Shown: positions 47,201-58,596, counted from the first letter of the stretch. The stretch is 64,000 nucleotides of DNA from Paragordius varius (GCA_964247055.1 OZ176056.1:7564001-7628000), one strand, 5' to 3'. Notes: generated by a model from the sequence alone, not told the origin. Made by a program: numbers and translations.

Positions 47201-49399
47201 CTTTTTCAAGCATTTTTTTAAATTAAATACTAATATAACCCTAATAATTATATTGAAATAATTTATATAATTTTTAAATTAGTTTGTCTGTGAAGATTCT
47301 TAACTTATTTAAGGATAGAATTCGACCATTTTACTCCAAAAAACTTTTACATTCGATTGATTTAAATAACATATTACCATTTAAAAAATGCAGTTTTTTG
47401 CGCTCTTTCGAATGATATAAAATACATGGCTTCATATCTAAAACTTTAAATTTTCGAAATTTCGAATTTAATGTTAAATCGGGGCCAAAAATTATCGATA
47501 AACTCTAATATAAAAAGATTCATGCATGCTAGACCAATTTTCTTTTCAGATATACTAATTATGTACTTTAATAAAATAAATTTTAAATTTACAAGAATGG
47601 CAGTTAAAAAAAGTTAAAATTTGTTGTTTCTAGTGTTATAATATATTTTACATATTTATCTTGGATTTTTTTACAGGAGGGTGGAGCGGAAGAATTAATA
47701 TTTTGAGGCGTGAACAAAAAAAGGTTGGGAACCACTGCCTTAAAAGGTTAAAAAAAGTCAAAAAAAAAGCGTAAAAATATAAATGTGAAACCATGCTCGG
47801 CGTTTCGCAAGCCCAGCCCAAAGCGAATCTTTTTCAACTTTCCGTTCAATGAGTTTTTTCCAAAGGGCGCCTTGCGCTATAACCCTATTCCATTCCTTAC
47901 AAACGGCTTCACAGTGGGCTAAGGATTGGGCATCTAGGTAGGCCAAAACTTTTTCCGCTAAATGATCCAGGTAAAACTCTAAAAGTGCGTGCATAAAAGA
48001 AATATATATTATATATATATCAAGGGTGAAAAAATATTGGTTTTACTAATAGTTTATATATATATACCATTGACATTTCAAATTTACCCTTAAACAATGC
48101 ATATTTACTTTTGAACAATCCCAATCACCCTAAAATATATTATGCGTTTTTTAAGGTTAAAAATTACGAACATGTTATAGGAAAAATGAAATTTTCATAA
48201 AATTAATATAATATTGAAAAAATAATAAATTATGCCATAAGAATATATTCCATATCAATGATGAGTTATATTAGCCCGACAAAAACACATAATTTATTTC
48301 AAGGGGGGGGGGGGGTCCACTATATATCCATAGTGTTAAAAAACTATGCATAATATAATAATATCCAAGGTCATTTATTCTATACATACTGTATATGCAT
48401 GCTGACACAACGAACGAAAAAAAGATGACAAATTAATTTGCTTGTTATTTTATATTTAACAATAAAACAAGCGCATTGTAAAGTAAGACATGGAGATTCT
48501 CAAGGTTGCACAATATATATATAGATATTTTATTTTTCAGGAAATCTTAAAAGCCTTATAACTGGCTTTGAATTTTAAACTCCTTGAAAAATGGTTAAAT
48601 ATAAATTTTTTTGGCAATAAGCCTACAAATTAAGGTTTAACATCAGCCCCGAAAATGTGGTATAAGGCAATCTTCAAATTTTAGTAAAATAGCTCAGGTA
48701 TAAATAACATTTGTTAGTCAAGTTATCAAAAAACCTATTATAGATAAAAGAATCATCACTGAAATTACAAATTAAACATGTGTGATAACTTAAACAAGCT
48801 ATAAATATTCCATCTAAAAAACTAAACTTTTAAATTATCTTAAAAGCAAAAAAATTACTAGGTAGCAAGGATAAAAAATCTCTTTGAAGCATAGGTTTAA
48901 GGAAGGAATCGATAAGACCGTGTTGGAAATGGCACATTTTATGTAATAAATGTTGCACGAAATCAACTTGATCAGCTTCGGACCAAGTGTCAAAAAGATT
49001 AAGACATGCAGATCGTTCTGATGCATAGGCTGCATTATTCCCAAACGAATTAGAGTTTTGTGACATAATTTGATTGTTTTGGGAATTGGGTGAATACTGT
49101 AAATTAATATGATTATTGGGATAAGATTTGAAAGCGATTGATGATGTGGGTACGTGATCAGCAGATAAATCTAAATTTGGTAAATATAAACGAGCTTTTT
49201 TGTCGCTATTTGAATTAAGCTGATTAATATTATTATCATTGTTTGATGTTATAGTTTGGTTTGTTGAAGAATTTTGCGAGGTTTCTTCTAAATGCATCAT
49301 ATTATCTGGGATAGAAACTGTATCAGTCATAGTATCATCCATATTGTAAATGTTTTCTTTGGTTGGCGTATTTAAATCGTTTTCGTTTTTAAGATCCAT
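37011..49399 (-). CDS. slmb: Slimb / beta-TrCP, F-box and WD40 substrate receptor of SCF ubiquitin ligase
   Basis: Thirteen minus-strand exons: 49399-48859, 47978-47792, 45840-45488, 44910-44749, 43863-43439, 43080-42962, 42424-42319, 41575-41432, 40581-40463, 39085-38975, 38397-38319, 37711-37588, 37252-37011. All phases match, giving 903 residues (human BTRC about 600). The Asn-rich N-terminus is followed by the dimerisation domain at about 131-180 ([35 protein letters not shown]). The F-box is about 181-242 ([37 protein letters not shown]). After a linker of about 235 residues, seven WD40 repeats run from about 520 to 824 ([68 protein letters not shown]). The protein recognises phosphodegrons of the DSGxxS type (beta-catenin/Armadillo, Cubitus, Cactus). 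Exons 3-5 hold a linker insert absent from other animals' versions known to me. The start is chosen at the ATG 2 nt after an acceptor (TATTTTTTAG). Confidence 0.92.
37796..38092. repeat. Family A MITE in slmb (between exons 12 and 11)
   Basis: TACAGTAAAAATTAAAATTA at the left and AGTTTTGTCCGTATAATTTA at the right, with inner AACCATACTTTT and AAACATTTGTCTTT arms. Confidence 0.75.
38562..38875. repeat. Family A MITE in slmb (between exons 11 and 10)
   Basis: TACAGTAAAAATTGAAATTA left end; the right end is eroded (CAGTCCGTATAATCTC). A (TA)n tract sits inside at about 38735-38757. Confidence 0.65.
39204..39508. repeat. Family A MITE in slmb (between exons 10 and 9)
   Basis: TACAATAAAAATTTGAATTA with ACGGACGCAATG at the left; AACGTTTTGTCCGTATAATT and TTTTTACTGTA at the right. 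Confidence 0.75.
39706..39974. repeat. Family Y MITE in slmb intron
   Basis: TACCACTTATATTCAAATTC with AATTTACCCTAAAATAGATT at the left; GTGAAATTGAATTGTATATGG at the right. More diverged than the other copies. Confidence 0.55.
43983..44334. repeat. Family Y MITE with tandem subunits in slmb intron 4
   Basis: Left end TATACCATTTACAGTTC then four copies of AATTCAAATTCACCCTTGAAC (the third decayed). The right end has the same unit inverted three to four times (AAGGGTGAATTTGAATTG) and ends GTAAATGGTATA. Confidence 0.75.
46348..47737. mobile_element. Non-autonomous hAT element in slmb intron 2
   Basis: Starts CAGTGGTTCCCAA and ends TTGGGAACCACTG, an exact inverted repeat. Flanks TCTTAAAG and CCTTAAAA agree at 6 of 8 positions, as expected for a worn 8-bp duplication. 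The 1.39-kb inside has no transposase and contains G-rich runs and an internal inverted pair around ATCATTCGAAAGAG / CTCTTTCGAATGAT. Confidence 0.75.
48063..48316. repeat. Family Y MITE, truncated at a G-run, slmb intron 1
   Basis: Left end TATACCATTGACATTTCAAA with two to three ACCCTTAAACAATG-like units. At the right, CACATAATTTATTTCAAG runs into about 14 G and the terminal arm is missing. Confidence 0.6.
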
Positions 49400-49403
49400 T
49401 TCT

Positions 49404-49675
49404 AAAAAATATAAATCAAAATCTACCTGTGTGGACAGTTGTTTTTTAATTATGGCAAATATTCACTAGGAAAGTTTGTCTGCAAAATATTGGATCAACT
49501 TATTGAAAAATATGAATATTCATACAATCAATATAAAAGATATGACTATTTAATTTTTGGGTAAGTGTCCCAGAGATATATTTAAATTTTTTAAAACGTA
49601 AGGTCAACTTATTGGAAAATATGATATTCATAAAATCAATATAAAAGATATGTCTATATTATTTTTGAATTAGCT
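49404..49675. repeat. slmb: 5' flank of slmb with a tandem duplication
   Basis: The unit TCAACTTATTGAAAAATATG ... AATATAAAAGATATG is present twice (about 49494-49560 and 49603-49670). The intervening CAGAGATATATTTAAATTTT stretch at 49570 recurs at 50267, beyond the TTAA MITE. Confidence 0.6.
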
Positions 49676-50262
49676 TAACACTTCGATTCAAATTGGGGTA
49701 TCTAAATACCCCAGACTAAATTTAAATTAAAATTTTTAAAAAACTACTGAAGGAAAAGGTCCCAATTTAAATTTATGCTTCTATCCTGATAAATATTATA
49801 TAAATATGCCAAAATATCTTGATAAAATTTTGTTTTAAAAAAAAGTTCCATCTCAAACTACTTCGGCGCCATTTTTATTTTGCAAAAATTTTGCAAAATA
49901 TCGTCTTCATCTAATTTTAAGGGTAAAACTAAAGCTTATTTATATATAAATTACATCTAATATTGATAGAAATAGAAAAAGCGGTTTATTTTGTATTATT
50001 TTTTAATTTTAAAATTTGACATATGTCACGTTGACGAAATTTTTACCTTTCAGTTTTAGCACAAAATAAGTAATATCAAGTATTTTTGAATAAAATTTTT
50101 TTTATATTTCGGTTTATTAATGTTATATAAGTGCATAATTTTGCCATGGTTTCGATTGCTTCCATACTTTTTAAAGTATTTGATTTTATACAGACCTGGG
50201 GTATCCAACTACCCCAATTTGAATCGAAGGACTAAAATGAGTGTGTTGTATCCAAGTGTTAA
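49676..50262 (-). repeat. TTAA-family MITE (piggyBac-like), full length
   Basis: Bounded by TTAA on both sides. The left end is TTAACACTTCGATTCAAATT and the right end CCAAGTGTTAA, whose complement is TTAACACTTGGATAC. Subterminal GGGGTATCTAAATACCCC and GGGGTATCCAACTACCCC are small palindromes. TTAA target duplication points to the piggyBac superfamily. No coding is seen in 587 bp. Confidence 0.7.
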
Positions 50263-50705
50263 TGTTCCAGAGATATATTTAAATTTTTTAAAACGTAAGG
50301 TATTAAGCCAAAAAAATATAATTTCCTAGGCTATCATTATCTTTTAAGTTTCTATAGAGAACATAAAAATTTCCCATGATAAAATATATATTTTGATTAA
50401 TAATTTTATCACTTAATGGGGTTTTAGATTAGATAACGATTGATTTAAGAAATTAATTGAACTTTTATGGCAATTACTGCTTGCTAACAAGCAAAATTAA
50501 GAATAACTTTTTTGGCTAAATGCATCTAAAATATTCACATCTATCACATCAGACCCTTTGGGATTTATGCTAAGGCCATTTAAAATTAAAATATATCTAA
50601 AAGTATTTTTATCATTGCATCCAATTAAATGCATCTTTTTTTCAGCCTTTTAAAGGCGCTAAAAAAATTTTTCTAAAATCATCACCTCAATCTTTTTCGC
50701 CCCTT
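50263..50705. other. Spacer between two TTAA MITEs
   Basis: It begins with a 40-bp copy of the sequence at 49563-49605. No gene seen. Confidence 0.4.
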
Positions 50706-51237
50706 TTAACACTTAGATACAACACATTCATCTTATCAATTCAAATTAGGGTAGTTGGATATCGAGGCTTGTTTAAAATTAAATATTTATAAAATATATA
50801 GAATAAATTAAAACCATGGCAAAAGTTTGCACTTATATAACATTGAGGAACCGAAATATAATAAAAAAAATTCAATATTTGATATTACTTGTTCAGAGGT
50901 AAAACCCAAAGATAAATCTTTAGCTAACATCATATGTGCATAATCTAAAAATAAAAAAAAGCAAAATATACCACTTTTTTAAAAAGAGCAAACCAAATTT
51001 TAGTCTAAAAATCAGGTATACACGTTATTTTACAAAAATGTTGTCATATAAAAATGGCATACAAATAGTTTTGATACGGAACGTTTTATCAAATTTATTA
51101 GATATTTTGGTTTATTTATTTAATAATGATAGTAGCATGAATTCAAGTTGGATCCGTTTCTTTCAGTAGTTTTTAAAAATATCAACTTATATATCATATG
51201 AGGTATTTAGATACCCCTATTTGAATCTAAGTGTTAA
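50706..51237 (+). repeat. TTAA-family MITE, opposite orientation
   Basis: Left TTAACACTTAGATACAACAC, right GGTATTTAGATACCCC and TTTGAATCTAAGTGTTAA. It lies about 440 bp from the previous copy and is inverted relative to it. Confidence 0.7.
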
Positions 51238-52182
51238 ATCGTGAATATAACAGGCACATTAATGTATATTATGGTTAAAAATTTAAATAATTTAACTTTA
51301 TAAAACTTTAAATTACAATTTACTAGGAAAGTATTAAATTTTTATTTTAATATTAGCTGTTTGTTATCGTTGTTTTGAGTATGGGACCCTAGAAGTTGAC
51401 AATTCATAATCTGGGATAGTTTATATCCCAGAGTATTGATTCACCTTTAAATTTATGTTAGATATAAATTGTTTTTTTTGACAAAATAAAACTCTGAAGT
51501 AATAGAAATGTTCAGCATCATCGAATATAGAAAAAGTTATTTATGATATATTTACTGTTTCCATCATACCTCAAAATAGCAGAACTAAGCTTCAACATAT
51601 TTTGCAGAAAATCAAATTTTCTCAAAATGCTTCAATTGATATCAAATTTATCATATATTTAATGTTTTTATTGCGCGACCCGGCATTTCTGCAATTTTTT
51701 AAGAAAATAGCCAATATAAGGAGAGCATAAAATATTGAGACTTTCGGAGCCCACTAAATTAAATTTAAATATTATTTTGCTTTTATATTTAGTGATATAT
51801 TTTAGTAATAATTTTAGGAATGAAATATTTGGCTTTCACCAAAAAACTTATTAAAAAATGCGCGCTTCAATTCCGTCGGGCTTGAACAAAAAAGGGTTGG
51901 GGCGCAAGAACGGCATTGCCTTTATTTAAAAAATGCCCATTATAGGGGAAAATTTGTTACACTCGTAGCCTGTGTAAAAATATAAACCTAATATAATTAT
52001 AATATTGCTTAACAGTGTTTTACATTTTTATTTTTCTGTGCGCGAAATGATTTGATGTAGTTTCTACCCAGACCTTAAAGTAGTAAACAAACTACTGTTT
52101 TGAAAGTTCCTTTGGTTAAAATTTAATTATTAAACCCTCTTCCCCTGTATCAGATAAAAAACTTAGACTTTTTAACCCAATG
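51238..52182. other. Intergenic with hAT-like debris, no gene seen
   Basis: GAACAAAAAAGGGTTGGGGC near 51885 resembles the inner right end of the hAT element in slmb intron 2, but no complete ends remain. Nothing else is supportable. Confidence 0.3.
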
Positions 52183-52330
52183 CCCTAATTGCGTTCCAAA
52201 CCTTTTTTGTTCACCCTTACCAAATCGAAAGAAGAAATCTTACCTCCTCCCCTTTTTAATAAAACAAGATGAAATACAAAAATTATTACTTTATAAATAT
52301 CATAATCAATGAGAATCATATCTTGATTAT
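52183..52330. repeat. hAT-end relic
   Basis: GTTCCAAACCTTTTTTGTTC followed by CTTACCTCCTCCCC matches the end of the hAT family at 46348-47737 and the relic at 19783. Confidence 0.35.
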
Positions 52331-52529
52331 AAGCACCTAAGAGTTCCAACCTTCTTGTACTTACAGTGTAATTTTTTAGAATCAAGGCTCTGTGCATGTA
52401 TTATGAATATATATAGGGTGACCAGACGTCCCGCTTTTGGCGGTACAGTCACACTTTCTCTTCCCGCTGCGTTTTAATATTGTCCCGCTTTTTCACGATT
52501 ATATAAAAAAAAATTTAAACACATTTAAA

Positions 52530-53122
52530 TCTATATATTTATAAAAATGGAAAATGCTGGCTTTGTGATCTGGTACCGGAAAACCGCTAGACCCAATCAA
52601 ATAAAAATATCGAAAAAATATAATCATTAATGAATGCTCCGACAATAGCTTCGCCCTTTTTTGAAATAGGCCCCCAGTTCGGGCCCACTCCGTGTGAAAA
52701 GTGGGTTTTATTTGAAAACACAATTCCCCAAAAATCGTGTCTTTGAGACAATCTGGAGAACATGTTGGTCCATTCAATTTCAAATATGATTTTTGTTTAC
52801 CTATTTCGAATTCGCCGAACATAGTCGTCTCGCTTTTTTTATTTAGGCCCTCTTTTTACCCGCTCCCCCCGTAAAATGCCATTTATTTCAAAAAACAAAG
52901 TCCACAAAAATGATTTTTTGAATCTATTTTTCCCCCAATTAAACAATATATTAGTATGAATGCTCCGTTGTAAAATTCCTATAAATTCATATCTATTAAA
53001 TAATGTTTCGAAATAATCCACATATGTGGATCATTTTATTGTCCCCTATTTCAAATAGCCCCCCCCCCCCAGAAGTCCGAAGGACTTCCTCGGGCTGCGT
53101 AGCAGCACGAGATTTACGCTAG
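52530..53122 (+). mobile_element. Short Helitron copy, 593 bp
   Basis: TCTATATATTTATAAAAATG at the left after A and CTAG before T at the right, with a C-run then both GC hairpins intact (GAAGTCCGAAGGACTTC; CTCGGGCTGCGTAGCAGCACGAG given here as its two arms CTCGGGCTGC and GCAGCACGAG). It contains one unit plus an AT segment with ATCCACATATGTGGAT shared with the copy at 23944-24521. Confidence 0.8.
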
Positions 53123-53759
53123 TTTTTTATAAAAAATTAATTTTTTTATCCGTTTAAATTTTTTATCATTAGTTATCTTTAAATCTATATCAGTTTTAAA
53201 TCAAAAATATTTATTTTTTTCGAATTTATATTATATGATTGTACACTTTGCTTCCTACTCCTGCTGCCAACATTATCAAGGACAAATTAATACCACAAAT
53301 CGGTAGCGTATACGTTTATTCCAGAAAATTAAGGTAATATAATATTTTTATACAAATATTAATTTAAAAATATGAGTACAAAAAAGCTGTTGTACCTTCA
53401 CATTTAATTTATTATTACTAAATAGTCATTTTTATAACATCACAGACAATTTAAAACGAGACTAATAGAAATTTATACCAGTGTAGTCATAAGTTATTAG
53501 CATTTTAACTAAGAGAAGACGTCAACGAAAAGTACGCAACGCTTAATGTAATACATACCCAATCTGACATTAACCGACAAACAAAGTGTAATTAGCATTT
53601 TGATTTTTTTTTCTGAAAATGATATTTGCGGCACGCATTTCTGAAAAGGTAGTTAAAATTATTGTTTGCTAGTATGCACTATAGATTAATAAATGCGAAA
53701 CATATTCTCTAAATAAATGTGATTTTATGTGAAAGAGTATGGGCTTTTTGGTAATTACA
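53123..53759. other. Intergenic, no gene seen
   Basis: Left flank of the mariner fossil. Mariner inverted repeats were not found here. Confidence 0.35.
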
Positions 53760-54510
53760 CAAAACTGCGACGCTAAAGTTGAAAGTCATTGAAGAATGAC
53801 CCAATTTAAAGTTGATAACAATTAGTAGTAGCATTTATCACAAAATCAAAAGATGTCTATGAGCATTAAGAAAAACGAACATGAGTAAATGTGTGCCAAA
53901 CAATTTGAATAGGTCTATAACCGAAAATCGCAAGGTGACTAGTCAAATCCTGCTTCAATGTCACGAAAAGAGAATATTTATGCATCGATGGGGGTCACGA
54001 GAAAGGGTTATATTTAATAAATCTAGTGCCAAATGGTGGTTTTTACTGTGGCAAGCAACCAAGGCGCTTTTGCAAGAATAAAGTGCCCTGTGTTTGGTAA
54101 AACCAGAGAGGCATTTCATATTGTGAACTGTTTAAACCCGAAAATCTTCAATACATGCGCCAAATGATTTTAATTTCATAGATCGAAAAAATACCGTAAT
54201 ATACCAGGAGAAATTAACAATTTAATTTGCTATATAACATTGCTCCGTCTCACATAGCAAAACCAATGAAAGAAACCGTGAAATCGCTTCGATTTTTGCA
54301 TCCACTGAACTCTCCTGTTATGCCGCTATCTGACTATTTGTGGGGCACATGCTCAAAAAGCAGCACTTGATTAATTTCAAAACGTTGGAAATTTTAAACG
54401 GTTTCAGCAAAAGACAATCGGTTTTTCTGGCACGGCATTCATGTATTAACTAAGAGATTGTAATGACGGTGTGTTATGCCCAAAGCGATGTTAACAGGCT
54501 TTTTAAATGA
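53760..54510 (+). mobile_element. Mariner transposon, decayed
   Basis: Transposase pieces appear in family order on the plus strand: CVPNNLNRSITENRKVTSQI and LLQCHEKRIFMHR (mariner VPHELTEN..R, LLxRxxxEPFLxRI), KSSAKWWFLLW, VPCVW and QRGISYCELFKPEIFNTCAK (WWDQKGVIYYELLKP), then HIAKPMKETVKSL, and LNSPVMPLSDYLWG (mariner YSPDLAPSDYHLF). The catalytic stretches sit in different frames with several stops, and the DEKW motif is lost. Inverted repeats were not identified, so the limits are those of recognisable coding. Confidence 0.7.
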
Positions 54511-54519
54511 AAAACGGTA

Positions 54520-54710
54520 TCAATCTAAAAAGACAAAACATAAAAACAAAAGAACAGTAAATTTTTAAATAAAACCATATTTTAACCCTGTCTTGTTTTT
54601 TCACATAATTTACATGATAGCAAATAATAACGTTTTGATACAAAAACAGTAGTTTTTCACTTTTAATGTTTTGTTTCTATAATTAATTTTTTAACGAAAA
54701 TAGAGGCATC
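54520..54710. repeat. Family A-like MITE relic
   Basis: AAAAAGACAAAACATAAAAA at the left and TTAATGTTTTGTTTCTATAA at the right pair loosely, in family A style. Confidence 0.3.
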
Positions 54711-54799
54711 ATATTAGTCTTTTACCAAAAATTACTGTTAAACAATTAGATATGACCAAATAAAAAGCATTAATACAGGCAAGGAACTAATGGTGCTCA

Positions 54800-56480
54800 T
54801 TTATATTAGAAATGGTCCGAGTGCTACAAGCATTTTCTTCCTTGCGATGAATGCCATGAAGACAATGGCGTACCGAGCATTTGCGGCTCCCAGGGAATAA
54901 AACTCTCTGGCGTCCCCTCCTCTTTTTGAAAGCCAATAAAACAATTTAGTAAAAAAATAAAAACGTCAAATGCTTCATAAATATTAATTTTAGAATCTTG
55001 CAATCTATGTTTAACCCTGTCGATTCTTCTAAGTATTTGATGCCAGAAAAAAATTAATATTAAAAACTTGGAATTTAAAAAACCCTGAGGTAAAACGGAT
55101 GCTCTACTTCTTGGTTCGCTAGTATTTGAAGTATTTTTACTTAAATTTTCTAATAACTCTAACAAATCATCTATTCCCTCAACAATGGCATTAACTGCTT
55201 GATTTCTAAAACTCCCTCGGGTTTCAGACTCACGCCGAACAGTGATTTAAGTTTATATTTTAATAGGTCTCATCTAATAGTTGAACGTGAAAGATATTTT
55301 CAATTATTCTGAAACAGGTCAATACAATAACATCTAGCTTTACTACCGTGACTCCCACTAAATTCAAAAAATGATTGTCACAGTTGACAAATTTACTCTT
55401 TTATTATTTTCCAGAATTGTTAAACGTCTGAAATGTGAGTTACATTATCACAGCTTTGAGATAACTGATAATTATCCATATTAAGATTTTTATTGCATTT
55501 TCAATTGACATTGCATCTTTGTTGAATAACTGAAAAAAAACCAAAAAGGATTCTTTTATGACGACTTTCTGTTTCTCATAATCATAAAACGCATAACCGA
55601 TAATTTAAAAATTTATTTTCGGTGGGCTAAATCTGGCTTTGAATCAAATATAAGTCCATAATATTTACTTTTTTATGTCATCGATCATTAGCTTTAACTC
55701 TTGAAACTAAAAGATGTATGAACTCGTTTTAAATTTTGGGTGAAACACAGGATTAAGTGTTAGGAGATTCAATGTTTTTTTTCATGTGTTCTCCCATTAT
55801 TGGGTCAAACTGAGCTACAAGTAAAGATATTCAAGATTTGGTGCTGAGTCATCTAGATACATTAAACTTTCACGATGTCCTTAAGGGAGACTTTGGATGA
55901 TTAAAAATTTCATGCAGGCCAATATTCGATGTAAAATATTTAGCCATCGATCCTTTTCCGATTGTATGTGAGCCTCTAGAGAACCAATTGGTGTTTTATT
56001 TTCAATCTTCTTTCTGCTCTTTCCAAGTAGTAAATGCTTTCCGATGATTGAGGCTATTTTCATGATGGGTTATATCTTTTTTCCTGCATATATTAAAACC
56101 ATGTGCAGTTATAAAAGATGATGGTAAAGAGTTAGATTGATCAAAAAGTAGGCAACAATAACAATACGAAGATCTGTTCTTTGGTGAATATAAAAGCCAA
56201 GACCTCTCAACTTCGAATCCCTTTTTTACTGACACGTCAAAAAAACCAAGATTGGGGCATTGAACAATGAATTTTTGTTTTAAAGAGATTGCATTTATTT
56301 TAAAATCCTTGCGATCCACGAATAATCATTTCTGTCCGAAATTGATTAGATATTACGGGAACATTATAAGTAAATTCTAAAAAGGCGACATCATTAAACT
56401 CTCCAGGTATAGCGCTTGGAAATACTAATATTTGTAATGTTCATTTCTATTTGGATCCATAACTAGGGTTTCAGTACACT
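54800..56480 (-). mobile_element. hAT-type transposon with TTF zinc finger (ZMYM-like), decayed
   Basis: On the minus strand, 56319-56002 reads a TTF-type/DUF4371 start: GFEVERSWLLYSPKNRSSYC, CCLLFDQS, ITAHGFNICRKKDITHHENS and NHRKAFTTWKEQ, as in zinc finger MYM-type hAT transposases. Further on (55165-54824) comes GFLNSKFLILIFFWHQILRR followed by IDRVKHRLQDSKINIYEAFD, resembling the later FLxSLxIWYDILxxIxxVSKxLQ block of the same proteins. The catalytic middle is fragmented, and no inverted repeats or target duplication were identified. A plain DNA-transposon fossil. Confidence 0.6.
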
Positions 56481-57059
56481 TTTTTCAATGTTATGGTCAG
56501 ATATTTTCGTTTAAGATTTCATACTCATTCTTATTTTATTTGTTTTATTCTCTTCCTGGATTTTTCGTTTCCTATTTGCGTAACCACTGAGTTTAGGCAT
56601 TGATATCTGATTAAAATGAAAGTAATTATAAAAATTACAAGGCTATATTAATAATAAAAACCTACCTTGTTAGAGATAGAATGATCTTGGGGATTTAAAT
56701 AAATAAAATTGGGTTCTAAAATTGAATATGATTAAATTAAAAATGCTATAAATATAAGAGGTAGTTTTTATACAGAGGGACAAGGACGTTAAAATAATTT
56801 AATTAAAGGCAATAAAAGAATTAACAATATGTGCGTATAAAGAAACGTTTTTAAGCAAAAAAAATTTGCACATATTGAGGGGAATACCTACATGATGTTG
56901 TTTTTTGCATAATGTTTGCTCTTGTACTTATATAATTTTCATATTATATAAGGGATTATTAAGTAATTTGTTGAAAAATTTAACTTGAAAGTTATTATTA
57001 TATTTGCATTTAGATATGATTTAAAAAATATCCTTTAGGAGCCCCTAAATAACGGCGCC
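56481..57059. other. Intergenic, no gene seen
   Basis: AT-rich sequence between the hAT fossil and the SMYD-like fragment. Confidence 0.35.
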
Positions 57060-57905
57060 TGGGGCATGATGCACCCCCTTGACAACACCCCTCAGTACGT
57101 TATTGCATCAGGAGTTTTATTGTTCAAATCAATGCAGAAAAAACTGTTGGAACTCTTTCCATTCCTTCGTTTGTACCAAAAACCCTAACCATAAAGGACG
57201 ATCGGATCTGGAAAATGCCAAAACGAAACTCAAAAAATTATCAGCTATTGTTGAAGGATACTCACCAACCATGGCCATCAAATACTAATCCCCAAATTAA
57301 AATAATTTGCCAAGGTACCAAAGAGATAAATCGTAATAGCTATTGAATAACTTTGATCACAAAATCCAAGGCTGGAAAGAAGGATAGTAAAAACCATTCA
57401 TCCTTTAGCAATGAGATGTCTATTTTAGGGTTTACATTATATGTAAAATTTAGGAATCCTTCACATCCTCCATAAGTGCGTTACAAATAAGCGTTTGTAT
57501 GCAAACTATGCATCATAGCAAAAATATATTGAACAGCCTAACCAATCCAAATGGTGAAGCTTTCAAGCTTTCCGATAGAGAATTTGCTCTTTTATGCCTA
57601 ATTATATTGAAGAATGAACAAGCATTCGTCATTGTAAATGATATAAAATCTTTGTATAGCCAATTATGTACACATTGCCCTCAAAATGCCCTGACTTTTT
57701 TTTAACGGGAATCCAATTAATGTCCGATGAAAATTTGATAAAAGATCCCGAGTTTTCTGGGGTTTTTATCTTTCAATCCTGCATTAACCATAGCTGTGAC
57801 CGTAATTTCATAATTTCAAACTCAGCATCAGAAGACATCTCAAATAAATTTGGAATTATCAAGTGTGATAAATTTATTTTTTGTGGGTGCATAAATAAAA
57901 TATAA
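57060..57905 (+). pseudogene. SMYD-family (MYND + SET) gene fragment, broken
   Basis: The first block (57079-57288) has the second half of a MYND zinc finger, EFYCSNQCRKNCWNSFHSFV followed by C, then a Lys-rich stretch ending at TAA. A second block (57499-57705) reads SDREFALLCLIILKNEQAFV. A third (57666-57905) reads EFSGVFIFQSCINHSCDRNF, the SET-domain signature of SMYD methyltransferases (NHSC), closest in feel to SMYD5 (LFVLQSCCNHSC). Blocks two and three are joined by a one-base frame change in a run of eight T near 57695, and several stops separate block one from block two. No introns are evident, so a decayed or processed copy is most likely. If the T-run is a sequencing error, only the 57.29-57.50 kb gap remains damaged. 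Confidence 0.6.
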
Positions 57906-58058
57906 AATTAATTTTAATTAATATCAAGTATACATCATTGATTATGATAAACAACTAAATAAATGAAACAAGCTTAAAACATTAACAAAATCTTATTTAA
58001 AATTTAATTTTGATACCGTTATATTATTTTAATTATCTCTGATAAAATATGGTAATTT

Positions 58059-58596
58059 TTAACACTTGCACACAACACATTCATTTTAGTCCTATAATTC
58101 AAATTGGGGTAGTTGGAAGATACCACAGGCGTGTTTAAAATTGAATAATTTAAAAAATATGGAATAAATTGAAACCACGGCAAAAATTTACGCTCATTTA
58201 ACATTAATAATAAATATATAATAAAGATTATTAAAAAAACTTGATAAGGTAAAACCTCAAGGTAAAAATTTAGTCATGACGTGTGTGCCTTAGCTAAATT
58301 AAAATAATACAAAATAAACCACTTTTTCTGTTTATATTAATATGTCAATTAAATAAAAAATTGGCTTTAATTTTAGCTTTAAAATAAGATAGCGATATTT
58401 TGCGAAAATGTTGTAAAATAAAAAGGCATCAATGTAGTTTGATATGTAACTTTTTTTCAAAACTATATTTTATTTAGATATATCGGCTTATTTATATAAT
58501 TTTTATTAGGATGAAAGCATTTCAAGTTGGGACCGTTTCTTTCGGTAGTTTTTTGAAATCATACACTTAAATATAGTTTGGGGTATTTAGATACCC
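58059..58596 (+). repeat. TTAA-family MITE, right end missing
   Basis: Left TTAACACTTGCACACAACAC, body GGAATAAATTGAAACCACGG and GTTGGGACCGTTTCTTTCGG, then GGGTATTTAGATACCC, where it stops; the outer right arm is gone. Confidence 0.65.

Noticed and set aside
47979-47994. ATG at 47994 as the start of a separate short F-box gene
   Set aside because: The F-box exon begins at acceptor 47979-47980 and joins in phase to exon 1 to give [13 protein letters not shown]; the ATG is in the intron.
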